Position numbers and translations under genes: made by a program | DNA from: Acanthornis magna | Lineage: Eukaryota; Chordata; Aves; Passeriformes; Acanthizidae | NCBI GenBank assembly: GCA_036785705.1 | Contig: JAWUZG010000135.1 | Coordinates: 310,001-374,000, forward strand | DNA: 64,000 nt | Direction of reading: 5' to 3' | The notes under the pieces: generated by a model | Told to the model about the DNA's origin: nothing | Seen by the model: only the letters and a program-made list of their open reading frames with translations | Database searches by the model: none | Shown: one piece after another, positions 24,725-37,994 of the stretch | How positions within the stretch are numbered: the first letter of the stretch is position 1 | How the letters are laid out: each line of letters begins with the position of its first letter

Positions 24725-24845
24725 TAGCTTAATTAAAGCAGCTCCCCCGATAAAAGGTCAGGTTATGCCTTTAAAAGGTTAAATTATGCCACATAATCAA
24801 ATTAGGTTTTGCCGTGGACAGGCATAACTAAAGCTGCTTTTTTCT
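24725..24845. repeat. Imperfect inverted repeat with an internal direct repeat
   Basis: AAAGCAGCT at 24735-24743 is mirrored by AGCTGCTTT near 24832-24840, and GGTTATGCC at 24761-24769 is mirrored by GGCATAAC near 24821-24828. A near-duplicate of about 20 bp (TAAAAGGTCAGGTTATGCC against TAAAAGGTTAAATTATGCC) lies at 24751-24790. Together they could fold as an interrupted hairpin of about 110 bases. No known element is recognised. Confidence 0.4.
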
Positions 24846-27030
24846 CCCCTCATGAATAGGAATTGTGTATTTATACCAAAAGCGAAAAGAGCTCAGTGAA
24901 AACTGACAAAGTGTGTATAATCCTTGGATGAAGTAGAAAAGCCAGAATCCATAAGCAACTTTATGTAAGAAGGATTCCCAAGTGGAGAATCACATCCTGA
25001 ATGATGTTACTTTTCAGAAGTGAAAAAGGAGCAGAGAGATTATCCCTCTACATCTTCTTCATGCCTGGTGTAAAATAAAGTGGGTTTTCTGGAAAAAAAA
25101 ACAAACCAAACCATGTAGCTTATGGATTCACTACTGAGCTAATCCCAGCTGTTCTGGGAGGAAAGATGCTCTGCTCCTGAAAGATAATCATTCATGGCTT
25201 CTTGCACCAAGAGGAACAGAGTTTTTACACACCCTTCCAGAGAGACAACAGGCACCTACAGCTTTACTCAGCTGAAAAGGTCAGAAAATGACCTTCTCTA
25301 GTTTTGGAGTGAATTCTGAATTAAGTAACCAAATACAATCATACAGTGGATTCCACATTTCTGGAGCCTGCTTCTGATGTTCTTCCTAGTTCTGACAAAA
25401 AGGGTTTGGCTGAGAAGAGCCAGATCTGGCCTTTCATTGACAACAGGCTGCATTTCACTTGAGAAGATGCTCCACTCCACCACACATCGCCTGCTTCAAC
25501 AACAACACAGAAGCCTGGGAGAAGTGGTACTTGCTCTTACAGCATCATTTGAAGAATCCTCAACAGAAGACAAGCAAGGAGATGCACTGAGGGCATGGAA
25601 AAGCCACCAGAACATGGCTGTGACGCTGATGTCCCTGAAGAGGGGTGTGCACCACACAGTGGGCTGTACATCCCAGTGCCAGCAGCTCCCTGGGTCTTTG
25701 TGTGCCTCAGTGCCACTGCACAGGGGTGGCTCACCACAGCTCAGCACCCCTCCACCTACTGCAACATTCCTTTCAGTGTTGCTGTCCTACAGGATCACTC
25801 TCAAATTGCAGACCTCAGACTACCCTGGAAATTGAAATCCTCTGGAGAGTAAGTGCAAAGAGGATTACCTGTGACTCCCACTTCTCACCCAGCTGCACCA
25901 CCATGGCTCCTCTGACCTCTGCAGTGGAACACAGGTCACACAGGCAGAACAGCAAAGCACTTTGGGGGCTTATTTTACCTTTTCCTCCCAGGAGAAAGGA
26001 AGACAGAGGTAAGAAACACTACTTGCTAATATTTTTATTCTGACTATACACTTCCCTCCCTCTTCTGGTTTGTGACATTTCGCTGCTGCTGCTGACTGAG
26101 GTTTGCCACACTTCCCCACAGAGGGGGCAGCACATGTGGGCCAGTCTGGCAAAGACTACCCTCTCCTTGGACACTCATACCCCTCACTCAGCTCAATAGG
26201 GCTCTTCTCTCCATGACCAGTTTTCATCCTCATCCCCATCCTGCAGCAGGAGCAGTGCAGTGTAATCCCTTACTCTGTGGTGCAAGAAAAATCAGTGCAG
26301 CTCATATTGCAAAGTCCCCAGGCAGCTCTACCTGGGAGCTTTCACACTACACTGGTTGGAGTTTTCATTGCCTTCCTGGCCCCTCGGACACCAGCACCTC
26401 AGAGGATTACACTGCTGCTCATTCAAGCAATAATAGTGAGTTTCTGGGTAAGCAGAAATGTAATACTTCAGGTGAAAGAGAAGATTTTTAAACAGAAAGT
26501 TACTTCACTTGACTGAGATGGATGGCATAGCCTTATGTCAATTCCTGTATTTTATCTACAGGAAAGATCACCTCCTACAGTCCTTTAAGAGAGACCTACA
26601 GCAACCAACAGAGAATGGCTGAAGTTAAACACCAGCTTGGTTCTGTGTTTCAGACTTCAGAAAACCTTGGGGTGGCCAATTCAAGAAACAGATCTGAACC
26701 CAAAATCTAAACCCAGAGTAAAGATGCAAAAAACCTCTGGGGTCCTTGGAGTTCAATGTTCAAGGCATCCTAAAATATCCTAATTGTGGTACTGCTGCTG
26801 ACAGACACAGAAGCCGCAGAAAATGTGATCTCTTCATTCAATGCAGTCCTACAGCAACTGAAGCTTTTCTCATCTGCATTTAAGTCAATATCTCTTATAA
26901 ATCTTTCTACCCATATATAGAGTGGGGCTACAGATTCAGAACTGCATTTGCATTTATGTGTCTCTTGGTTCCTGGTGTAGATGTAGGAACTTTCCTAGGC
27001 TTTCCTGTAAATAATCCTTGCAGACAAAAC
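24846..27030. other. Non-coding DNA, locally GC-richer, no gene recognised
   Basis: At 25377-26150 several frames of 60-152 codons overlap on both strands. The longest plus frame (25377-25835, 152 codons) has no recognisable domain, signal or repeat. Overlap in four frames argues for GC-driven chance rather than a gene. A part of a transcript cannot be excluded. Confidence 0.55.
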
Positions 27031-27032
27031 AA

Positions 27033-27049
27033 AACAACAACAACAACAA
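27033..27049. repeat. Short (CAA)n microsatellite
   Basis: About five CAA units in an A-rich stretch, too short to be notable except as a possible polymorphic marker. Confidence 0.8.
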
Positions 27050-30000
27050 AAGGAAAAGTAGCAGTGAAATATTTTCTGTTAATATAAATAGCTTAGGCAA
27101 GAGGTTAAGCTCATTCCTCCCAGAGGATGGGGAGATTCCCCTCTGATTAGATTTCAGTAGAGTAGGAAGCAGAGAATTAGATGATGAGACAACATCTCCC
27201 ACTCTGGACAGACGGAAGTGTTTAAAACATTTTTAAAACATAATGAAATGACTAACAGATTTGGGTTTCAGTTTTTAAAATAATGTACTTAACTTTTAAA
27301 TGCACCTGAATTTCATTCATTGCAGTGCTTAGAAAACATTTATCTTAATACACTCCATCAAACAGTGATAAGCACCATTTCCCTTTTATTAGTGTTGATT
27401 TATATTTATGAACATTTATCTTAAACACTTCCTTCCCTTCCAATGTTTAAATTTTCTTTATAATTATGTGAACATCTTCTGTATTACAGGTCATCTACAC
27501 AGAAATTATTTTTCCTCAAAACATAAATACGAACAATAACCCTGTTTCTGTAAAGATCACTACAAATACCTTGAATCTGTTGAAAACTGAAGCTAAAGCC
27601 ACAATGTGTATTCCTCTTAAGTCCTACATAAGCTGTGAAAACTTTGATTCTTTAGCTCAGCTGACTTAACAAAAACCCCACTAAATCAAACAAACAAAAA
27701 AACCCGCATTTTTTTAAACTATTAGTTCTCTCCTGTGCATGTAACCCAAGATGGCATTTTTGTCAGACAGAGACAGCTGGCAGCAAAGTTGCCTGTCTCT
27801 GTTTTGCAGATATTTGTAGTTGCCAGCTATTTGGAAGAGTCCCCAGTCTTGTCTCACAGCAAGTCAGATTGTGTACCCAGCTGGCATCAAGCCACAGCCA
27901 CTGTGGCAAACTGCAAAAGACTCTGAAGAAGGAACAGATTTTCACAGAAAGACCAAAAGAAAGTAATTGGACTATGAAGTGCAAGACAAAAAGTTTAAGG
28001 TATTCAGAATGAAAACCTCTGCAAGTTTTTTTTGGAGCTCTGCATTTCAGAATATCTTCTAGTTGGGATCATCTGTCCTTTCCGTGGGAGTGGTACCAGT
28101 GTGCATCTGTGAAAGCTGTCTAATCCAATCCCCCTGATCACATTAAGAGAATTTGTAGCATGTCCTTGAGCTCTTACCTGATTCTAGACAGAAGACATTT
28201 TAATAATAACTTCTTTAAGACACTCTAAACTTCACAGGACCCTGAACAAACAAAAGTAGTTTTGAAGTAATGCACTTTTGTGGGAACAGCTACAATGAAT
28301 CTTATATTCTGATGAGCTCCTAAAGAGTTAGGACAGAGTAAGGAAGTACAGAAATTAATATAGACATATTGATTAATCAGCCTATTTAGCAACAGTTGGG
28401 ATGGTGAAAATGTCCATTCTGCACCCTGGAGAGCACACCCAGCAGTGAGCTCAAAGGGAGCCCCAGCACCAATGTGCCACCAAGGAAGGGACTCAGGCAC
28501 ACCAGGCAGTGCCTGCTTTGCCTCCACCAGGACTCCTCACAGGGACTGCAGGGATATTTATAGTGGTGTTCAGCACCAGCTGTGCCAGTGTGTGTGCACA
28601 AACATTCAGAAGGAACAGGGAAAGAAACCCCCTACTAGAGCATCATGGATGTAATAACCACTTATTGCAGCAAAGCCACAAACAATTCGAGCAAGCCTTC
28701 ACCAAAATGCTATTATCAAAGCAGGGGCAAGAAGTACACGGCCATAGAAGGGACAGCAGTCATCTAGAAATCACAGGAAACAGAAGACAGAAAGCCAGGA
28801 GAACCACACTGATGATGGCTAATGAGAACTCAAAGGGAAAAAATTCCAATTCCTCTCCTCATACTTGGCCATATTTTGAGCCACAGCTGCTGATGCTCAC
28901 TTGCCACACAGGGGAAAATTATTTTAAAGAAGAAACTTCCAAAACTATGCAACTGTTCCTAGAAATTTTCACTATTTAGCAATGCATAAATCAGAATTAC
29001 ACATCAGCTTTGCCATTCATACCCTGGATTGTTGCTTCCATGGGCTGTCAAACTGTCTGTCTCTGTACCCTTACTTAGTGATTCACTTGTCACTTGCCTT
29101 AAAAGAAAACAGCTTTAAAATCTTGATTTAACAGGAACAGTAAAAGGAAACACAGAACAGCACATTATGAAAATGCCTTATAAAGCATCTGTTACAAACC
29201 TTCAAGTTTATTGCTTAAGGGATGGCAGCAGGTGTCCCATGCCCTGAAGCTGGTGAAAAATCTCTCCTACACTGCAAAGAACACCAGCAGTGTCAGACTC
29301 TGAGCATGAGCATGGCTCATCAGTTATTTAGCCAATCTAAAAGCCACAAACTTGGGTGTAGTCTAAGAATGAGAGTGCAGATCAGAAGCATGACAAAGAC
29401 CTTAGCACTCATTTGAGAAAATTATTTGAACTCCAAGAATCTCGAAGATAGATCATTTTTTTGGTGCCTAATAACTGCTCTAGCATTAAAATGTTAGTTA
29501 GCAATGTTTGTTAGTTGCTTTTGGTTGAGTTCCACTTGTCTTTTTACTGATTCTTTCTCTTCTGCCATAAGATTAGGGTGAGATTAGGACATAATTTGTA
29601 TGTACTGCTCTGTTCCCACTTTAGGGATGCCGCAAAGTGAATATTTCTGGATTCTGAAAGAATCAGCTTTAACTCAGAGGGATAGAATTACTGTGGGAGT
29701 CCACTTCAGTTTGTTCTTTGTAGGTATTTCCCTCCTACCCCAGCAGCTTTCATCTGCAGATACTAGCTTTGCTACAGGTAGTAATAGTAGATTTCAACTC
29801 CCCTGACCTTCTTTTCAGCTAGCACCATTTCAGTGTAATTCTTTAAATCCTCCCTCCCTATACTGATGGCCATTTTGGAGTCCTTGGGGCAGGGAGAATG
29901 TCTTTAACCAGGCAGACCTATTCCATACATCTCCCTTTGCCCAACAGTGCTGCACACCCACCTTGCCTTTCCCTTCTTTCCCATCTCCTCTCCTTTCACA

Positions 30001-33000
30001 CACCAAAAACTCCAAACTGTGCTATGAGAACTAATTTTGATAACTGAACTTTTAAGCCATTTGTAAAACTGAAGCCAGACCGTCCCGTGTGCCCCGCAAA
30101 ACGTTTTTGCAATCATTTCTTCTGCTCCCTCATCCAAGCCACAGACAGGAGTCCAAGACAGATTGCAGGTATTTTCTTTATTTTACATCAACTACTACTG
30201 ATATTTAAATCGCACATCATGTTCTCTCTACCACAGGCAGTTTTAGCTGCTCTAGTTGTTTCATGGTCTTGCTTTTACAGAACTTCATGCCCCTGTGGTA
30301 CTTCACAAGTGACTCTGCAGTTTCAGATGAATTTTGTTTGTGCATCCTGCAAAGGCAATTGCAGGCAGTGCACGTGGGGTGCCCAAACCAGAACTACATT
30401 CCAACGCTCCCACACAGCAAGGGAAAAAGGCCAGATCCATCTCTAATTTCCAATCTGCAAATGAAGTATCCTGTTTAACTTTGTGCTATTACATCATTTT
30501 CATTACACCATGCATCATTAAACTTTATAGGAACCTAACAACATTCTGGCTCCAGAAATCTTAAAGGATTGCTAAATGCTGCTGTGGTACTACTTTGCCC
30601 AGATTGAAGAGAGCACAATTTTTTCAAGTTTTCTAACTGATCACACTCAGGATAGATATAATCATGGTTACCAAAAGACATAAAATGGCACAAAATTAGT
30701 CATTTCTTATTCCAGACTGCTTGACATTTACTAAATTGGCCTGATTTAAAAGGAAGGAAAAAATTACCTTGAGGGTATCTAAGCTCACAGAGTTATTAGC
30801 CTGAGGCTCACTGAAGAATGGTAACACATTCATTAATTCCTAACATAACAAAATAGTCAAGGTGAAGAACCAGTCTTGAAATCTTCTGCACCCCATTTCT
30901 ATTTAAACTACTTACTGTTTATTCACTGCCTGACTGCCCAGCCTGCAACACACTGCCTGCCTCAAAACCCAAAGGGGGTCTGGGGCAGTACAGCTTCACC
31001 TTAGCAGACAGCATTTGGTAGGACTGCCCCATTGCAGGACTTCTCAGCTGTTGTACTGTACATCAAAAGTGTCTGCACTTTCGATGTCAGAGCAGGATCT
31101 AATTTGCCTGCTTCACAAAAGGTTCTGGAGGAACAGCAGATGAGGAAACACCATGCTTAAGCAATTTAAAAAAAAAAATCTGACTTTTGCCATTTTCTGT
31201 GAAAAGGAAGGAAGAGAAGAAAGCTATTTTTCTATCAGTAACAAAGCCAAGATTCCTGGTTTTTGGCTACTGATTCTTATCAATTCATTCAGACATTTTT
31301 AGGCTGTCCACTGAATCATAAAGGTCAAAAATTTACATCAAGCAAGAAACATAAATAGAGTTTGCTGAACTTGCCTATCAGTGGGCAGGAAATGATCCTT
31401 AGCTCTGTATTTTATTACTGCTGTGCCCAGATCGGCCGCACACATTTCTGCCACAGCTCTCGAGCACATGTCCCACACGGCTCACCCAAGGCACAGGTCC
31501 AGGAAACTGGGCAGTAAATATCTGAGAGCTCCTAATAAACACAGAAGTGGCAAAAATGACACCTTATTGCAACTGACTGACACTTGTAGCCCCAGAGACA
31601 GAGTGAAATTGATGAAAACACCAGAGTGGCGAGCAGGGCACTAAGAAAACATTTTATTTGGCCAGTCTCTGTGGAAGGGCAAAAAAATAAACTGATAAAT
31701 GAAAACATCTCCACTTGATGACCAGTTATCCCTTGGCCCTGAACCAGTCCAAAAGCTAGGCTAGCTTTATTTCACAATCACAGAAATCATCAGACAGATA
31801 GGAAAAGTTTGCTTTACTGTTTTGACAAAGTGCTTAAAATTGGATCAGATCATGTTTTCTTCCTGATATTCACTAATGCTCTGCCTGTCTCAAAAACTAA
31901 ATAAATAAGTAAGGTAATGATCCTCAGAGAGATTTCACAGAACTGAAACAATGGTGCCCTCTCCTCATCAAAATCCAAGATTTCAGCTGCTGTAATAAAA
32001 TATTCATTATGATGGTAGTGAACCCATGACATTCCCTGGCTTATATTCACTAAAAACAATGCCCTAAATTCTATTTAAATACAGTGCTAGAGCAAGAATC
32101 TCTTGTGAAAAATTTTAAAATAAAATGGAACATAACAAAAAAATCTTCCAGAAAATCTGCTTGTTGCCTGTACACAGTCCGATCCGCTGGCTGAAGAGCA
32201 AACCAAACTTTTTCCTTCTATCAGCAAAGCTGAACCAGCTCTCTCTTAAAGCATGGATGAAGTTTTTCTGCCACTTTTCATAACAACTTTTTAATTAACT
32301 GCTGGCTGAGTCCACTTGGTGGACTTGAGGTCACATGGAGGAGACATGGCACCCACATCCAACAGCCACCACCTTCCCTTCCCTGCTGGACATACACCTG
32401 GCTCCACTTGCTGTGCATGCTGCAGGAGTTATGTGCTTTAAGCTGGGCTGGAGTTCAGCAGTCATGTGTGCCAAATTTTGTTCTGGTTAAGTCATAAATC
32501 AACTCTGGCAAGCATGGATATCAAGACTTTGTGTTGAAATTTTGGCTGGCCCTCAAAGAAACAAGAAGCTTAGAATGCCACGAGTTCCTATGTGTGACTG
32601 ATACATATTTTAAAGCAGTTCTACATCGCAAAAATTCCTTACAAAACCTTTGGTTCTAAGGTATTCCAAATATTAGCTTAATAGAGAACCTGAAAAAGCA
32701 GAAAACTATCTGCTAGTTTAAATAATTCCTAAAAATTACAAGACTGTATTAGGTATGCCTGCCACAAAATTAATGGATCCACAGTAGTACTTATATTCTA
32801 AATTAAAAAATTCTTTAATTAGCCATAGATTTTCAGTACATTCAATGGTTTGTATTAGAAAAAGCAACTGAGTTCAAACTAAACTTTCTATCATAGCCTT
32901 TGCTTTAAAAAGAAAAAAGAAAAAAGCAATTAAGTAAAGAGATTGACAGTGAAATATAACACACAGCAATTGTTCGTCTTATGATCAGATTTTACCTGAT

Positions 33001-34688
33001 AGGAACATACTCATTTAAGAGAGAAACACTTTTTCAGCTGCCAAGAACATGTACACACATAAAAGGAAACGCTGACTGCTCCAATGAATTTGATGGTTCA
33101 TCTCTAGTCTCAGGCGGTGACAATCTCCAAGAGCATCTACCATGGTCATTGCCACGCTGTAAGAACACTAATTAGAGAGGAGTCTAGCTGAACTCTAAAT
33201 TGGTATTTTCTTCATTTGGATGTTTGACAAGTTCCCAGTAACAGGTTTGCTTGTTTTCCATGAGAATTAAAATTCAATGCTAAAAGCTATAGTTTCTCTT
33301 GTGCAGAAGGCTCTTCCACACTCTGACTCACCTGCAATTCAGAGCTACCACATGACTTGCATTGAAATGTCAAATCAGAATGATGAAAATTAGCTAACTG
33401 TTATCTTTTTCTAGATGAGGACTATGCTCCACAGAAGACTATGTGATCTCATTACACAAGTCCCATGTCTACAAGATTTTCTGAATGAATTATCACTGAT
33501 TAAGGTGTGGTTTGGCATGCAAACTGCCAGAGGCATCTGAAAAGCCCTGTTGTCAGTTGATGCATAATTTCCTTCAGTATTCAAAACAAAAGTAAGATTA
33601 CGATCAGGTGGGCAGCAAAGACGCTTTCTTCACATGCAGAAATGTCTTATTACATCTCTTCTCTCTACCTTACTACTGCTTCCTAGAGCAGTTCATAACT
33701 TGCTTTTCACAAAGCTGTCTATAATCTGATAGCCTAAGTATATCCAAAGGTCCCCCTACCTTTCTGCCACCCCCTTTCATTTTCCTCCCCCTACATTTCC
33801 TGAGCAATCATCTTGCAAATTGAGACTATCACAAAACCTCGCCTATACTCTCTTTTCAGCTAAAAATCACTGTTTCATGATTTCTTGGAAATCAGTGCCA
33901 GTGCTCCCTCTCACATTCCTGACCTGTCAGCACTGCATGGGCAGCCCAAAACCACACAACTGCCACACCGTGCAGCTGCAAGGCTGCATGGAGCTTGAGT
34001 CTGTGGAAGCAGAGGAAGGGGAGTTGAGGTAGATCACTGCCTTTTTCTGATACTTTGGAAATGAATGACGATATTCTACAAGCTGTTGGGATAATATGAA
34101 CAAATGGCAGGCATATGTAACAAGCTCACAGATAAGGGACTGGATTTTCTATTAACCACTTGAAGTGTTTTCCAGTGGTAGCAGAAGAGAAAACCTCTGC
34201 TAGGGAGAAAATAATGTAAGTTGCATGACTACCTCCAAAAATGATAGATATTGTTACACATTCCTACATGCAGCAAGCAGAGCGCATTGTCATGCCATAC
34301 AAGCAATGCCTCCTGATGTGCATTTTTGGGACTGTGCTAATGCCAAGACTGCAACTCTAGGGCTGCTTTTCCCAGGCACTACAGAAGAAAAGCAGTGGAC
34401 AATGTCTCATCTGAAAGGACCATACCATTTTGTTGCCCAAGCCAGGCATTAACACGGCATTCAAAAGCTCAAGTTCAATTTCTGTATTGATTTTTTTTAA
34501 AAAAGATTAATTGGACATTGGGATGACTGTACATGCTGTGGATGTAAGGATAAAATACATAAAAAAACAGCTCAGCAATTAATCTTGCAAATTAGATTAC
34601 AGAGATAAACTCTCTTTAGATTATCCTCATCAATATATATGAAAGCTGTAAAATCTTTTTGTAGCTGAAATTCAGGTTACTAAATCCG
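27050..34688. other. Non-coding DNA, no gene recognised
   Basis: The longest open frame is 156 codons at 28509-28979 on the + strand. It opens with a low-complexity proline and hydrophobic stretch and then turns hydrophilic; no domain is recognised and it overlaps minus-strand frames at its start. Elsewhere frames are short. An 11-base A run lies at 31168-31178 and a GAAAAAA-like low-complexity tract at about 32908-32927. Confidence 0.55.
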
Positions 34689-34707
34689 AAAAAAAAAAAA
34701 AAAAAAA
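34689..34707. repeat. Poly(A) tract, 19 bases
   Basis: Nineteen consecutive A on the + strand. No retroelement body with a matching end was identified just upstream, so it is best read as a simple mononucleotide tract. Confidence 0.9.
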
Positions 34708-37299
34708 GCCTATCATTGCTGGCTGTGTTTCCTACTAGGTTAGCTTTTGGCCACAGCAGACTTGAAACACAGTAGAGAGCTTTCATTTCTAAAAATCCCA
34801 CTGTTACAGTAACATCTTTTCAAATGTATCAGCATATTTTAATATGCCATAATTCCACCTAATTACTTACAGAGCCCTGGCAGAGGTTCTGAGAGGGCAG
34901 ATGCATCTAACTCATATCCCTCGAGCCCGGGGGCAATGCAGGACACACTAAACGGAGAGCACCCACCTGCACATCCAACAGCTTCATCATTCAAACCATG
35001 GCACAGATGCACCGAGGGTGAGAACCAAAGAACTGTAAAGGCCCAAGAAAGCTCACTATTCATAATTATCATTTTTTTTAAAGATAAACCTTTCCAGCAG
35101 AACCCTCAGCTGAATAGCACAGAGTAAGAACTGGACAACAGACGTCCAAAAGACAGCTATGATAATGTATTTTCCCAAGGATTAATATCCCTGCTTTCTT
35201 AATGCATGAAAATGGCAGCCGCTACCAAAAGCTTTCAGTACTGAATTTTCAAGTCAGTGTTTCAGGCAACCTTTAACAATTTTTGGTGTATTTAGAACAT
35301 TACATTACTGTCCCTATCTGTTTCATCATGAGAAACAGGGTATAGAGGGTACCAGGATGCCATACGTCCCTCAACTGATAAAGAACTGTGTTCTTTAGTC
35401 AGTCATATGCATTTTGCTTCATCTTTTATATCTAAACGTGTATTTTCCCTAGTATGTATCATCCTAAGACAAAGCATTTTGTGTGACCTAATGAGATCAA
35501 TGGACAGCAAACTCCAGTATACTAAGTAAGAATTATTAAAGAAAAGCCCTTTCCTGAATCTGACATCTCCTTTAGCACAAGGAATTCTAATTTTCCCTGA
35601 TTTCACAGATGTTTTTCACCTGAATTTCCATCCTAGCATGGCAGCAGCCAGCAGCTGCTCTCCTGTCTGAAATACGTTGCTTTGAATGCAGCCTCTAGTG
35701 AAATACACACATGAAATCTGACGTAAATAGAATCTTGAGATATAAGAAGCCATAAAGGAGATTTGATGGGCTTTAACTGCAGCCAAATGATACACAAGGA
35801 ACATACTCTGCAATAACATGTACCTCGTATGGATCCTATTTGCTTCCCCATGATAAAGTGGCAACTTAAGCTGTGAAAATTACTGCCATCCATCTCACCC
35901 CATGCATTCACATGCTTGGGAAGCATAAGTGAATATGCAGCTACGTGTTTCGCAAACAAAATATTTCTCCTAAGATGAAAACGAGAGTAACTCATTTCAC
36001 AAGAAATGATCAGGCAATGCATGAAGCCTGGCATGAGTCCACCCTATCAAAGCCCAACAACCCTGCTGCACACTGAACTCTTCTGCTTTGTGGACCAGAA
36101 TCAGATCCACAGTACAAAGGTCCAACAACTGTGAAGTCAAAAGGGCAGAATTTTTTCCTTAACTCAAAATTTTCTTTGTTATATGCTACAAAGGCATGTC
36201 CTTTCTGCTATTTTTCTGCGCACTGTATTTGTTCTGTCCTCCCCCAGGATCTCACTGATCTCACAGTGTGTTTGTATGATGCTTGATGCGTGAGGACCAC
36301 ATGGCCATATGTCCTATAATGCAGATTTATAAGTGTATATATATAGGTTAATTGAACTAAAATAAACTCCAGTCCCCCAGCAGCAGTACATACCCATGAG
36401 CAAATTGTATGTTCCGTAAAACACTGCTTGTGACTTTTAAAGACCCTTTGTTAAATTGTTCTTTTTATTTCAGGAATATTTCTTTGAAAGTCTTCCTTGA
36501 AATATGAGGCATATTTGCATGAGTTATGTCACTTTTCCTTTTTCTACATTACCAGTTCTTTATACATTTCTATCACATTTCTATTTGCATGATATCTCTT
36601 TAAATCTGATAGTTCTTTCATTCATTTATTTTTTTTATCTCTAATATTATCATCAAACTTTCATTTTCTGCCTCTGGTTCCTTTCTTTATCTCCTTTGCC
36701 ACAGAGAGATCATAATCCCACATTATTCATTATCTGACAGTGATATTGAAGAAGCTATTGCTGCTTATGTAATAGGAAAATCTAATTATTTTAATAAAGA
36801 TATGATTGACTCCATCAGGTGATACCTTGGTCTGATTTTCTAGGACATTAACTCAGCAGAACTCTTACAGTCCCAATCTCTGTGGCTGATGGTAACATGG
36901 CACCATAACCTGCTCCTGTAAATCTACCAGCAGGAACAGATTCCAACATTTTGCCCTAAGAGCCAAACACTACAGTCTCTGCATATCTTTTTATGAAACA
37001 GAAGTAGTTATTAGTTATCAAATAAATTCAGAGCTCCTGGGACTGGCAGCGACATTTTAATTTGTCAAGTGGGATAGAAATTTAAAGCTGGTTTTGCCCT
37101 GAACAATTGACAAGATATTTACAAAATTAAAGAAACAAAAGAATGCTTCCACCAAGACACAATTTCTCATTCTAATGCCCTGCCTGTACTATCATTGCTT
37201 TCAAAATGAAGAGTACACAGCACAGCACCTACTTTTATATTAGTCTCCATTTACTCTTCTCTTGTATTAGATGAACAATTCCTATGGACATTTTCACCC
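34708..37299. other. Non-coding DNA, no gene seen
   Basis: Includes a minus-strand frame of 133 codons at 35633-36034 with no recognisable domain. The interval 35880-36050 keeps a few CpGs in AT-rich context and might be constrained, but there is no specific support. Confidence 0.55.
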
Positions 37300-37430
37300 A
37301 AGTTTCTCAAACATTAACCATGTGGGGAAGCTTATTATTCCCATTTTACAAATGAGAAGACTGTGGAGCTAACATTATATGTGATCCAAAAACACCAGAA
37401 AATGGTGACTTGTCTGCCTTTCATGCAAGC
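37300..37430 (-). repeat. Probable ancient MIR/L2-type relic
   Basis: The + strand reads TTATTATTCCCATTTTACAA followed by ATGAGAAGACTGTGG. This is close to the well-known MIR/L2 core word in reverse orientation. Flanks are too diverged to trace with confidence. Such relics predate birds and are rare in avian DNA, so survival here may reflect constraint or chance. Confidence 0.55.
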
Positions 37431-37919
37431 ACTGCCCAGAGCCTGCCTGGCAGGCAGTGCCACAGGCTGGGGGTCCAAACACCCTCTGGATGAAGAACCT
37501 TTTTCTAATATCCAGCATAAACCTCTCCTGACACAGCTTCATGCCATACACCTTCCTTTTTTACCTTATTTCCTAGAAAGGTTTCCTGTTCAGCCAAGAC
37601 AGACATCTTCCTCACCTGCTTGACTTCTGACATTTGGGAATTGCCTGTTCCTGTGCCCATAAGAGGTGATGTTTTAAAGGTGATCAGCACTGATGGACCC
37701 CAACACCTGCAAAAAATTTTTCCTAGGTGGCCTTATTCACTAATTCCCTGAACATCCTGAAGTGTCCTCTCCTCATGTCGAGTATGGATTTTGCTGGCAC
37801 TTTTCCTCTGATCACCAGAGATTATAAACTCAATCGCTTCATGGCTGCTGTGGCCAAGATGATCACCAATCCCCACTTTGCTCACAAGACCCACTCTGCT
37901 GTGCTATGGTTTAGTTGAT
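37431..37919. other. Non-coding DNA, no gene seen
   Basis: Two plus frames below 90 codons, neither recognisable. Part of the right half may belong to a longer, decayed CR1 copy whose tail is at 37920-37994, but I cannot trace it. Confidence 0.5.
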
Positions 37920-37994
37920 ACGGTGGCGTTCAACCAAAGGTTGGACTCAATCATCTTGGAGGTCTTTTCCAACCTTAGTGCTTCTATGATTCTA
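37920..37994 (+). repeat. CR1 LINE 3' end
   Basis: It reads GGTTGGACTCAATCATCTTG, GAGGTCTTTTCCAACCTTAG, then TTCTATGATTCTA. This is an almost textbook CR1 tail ending in the short ATTCTATG-type repeat. It is severely 5'-truncated or its left part is decayed. Confidence 0.9.

Noticed and set aside
25377..25835. 152-codon open frame in a GC-richer patch as a possible gene
   Set aside because: No recognisable domain, and frames of similar size overlap in several other frames on both strands, which suggests base composition rather than coding.
26117..26132. CTCF-like AGGGGGCAGC core
   Set aside because: The 3' half matches but the upstream CCA part of the site does not.
28509..28979. 156-codon open frame, the longest outside the provirus
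   Set aside because: Low-complexity start, no family resemblance, overlapping minus-strand frames, and no visible promoter or splice structure.
34689..34707. Poly(A) tail of a processed pseudogene
   Set aside because: No gene-like or retroelement body ends at the tract.
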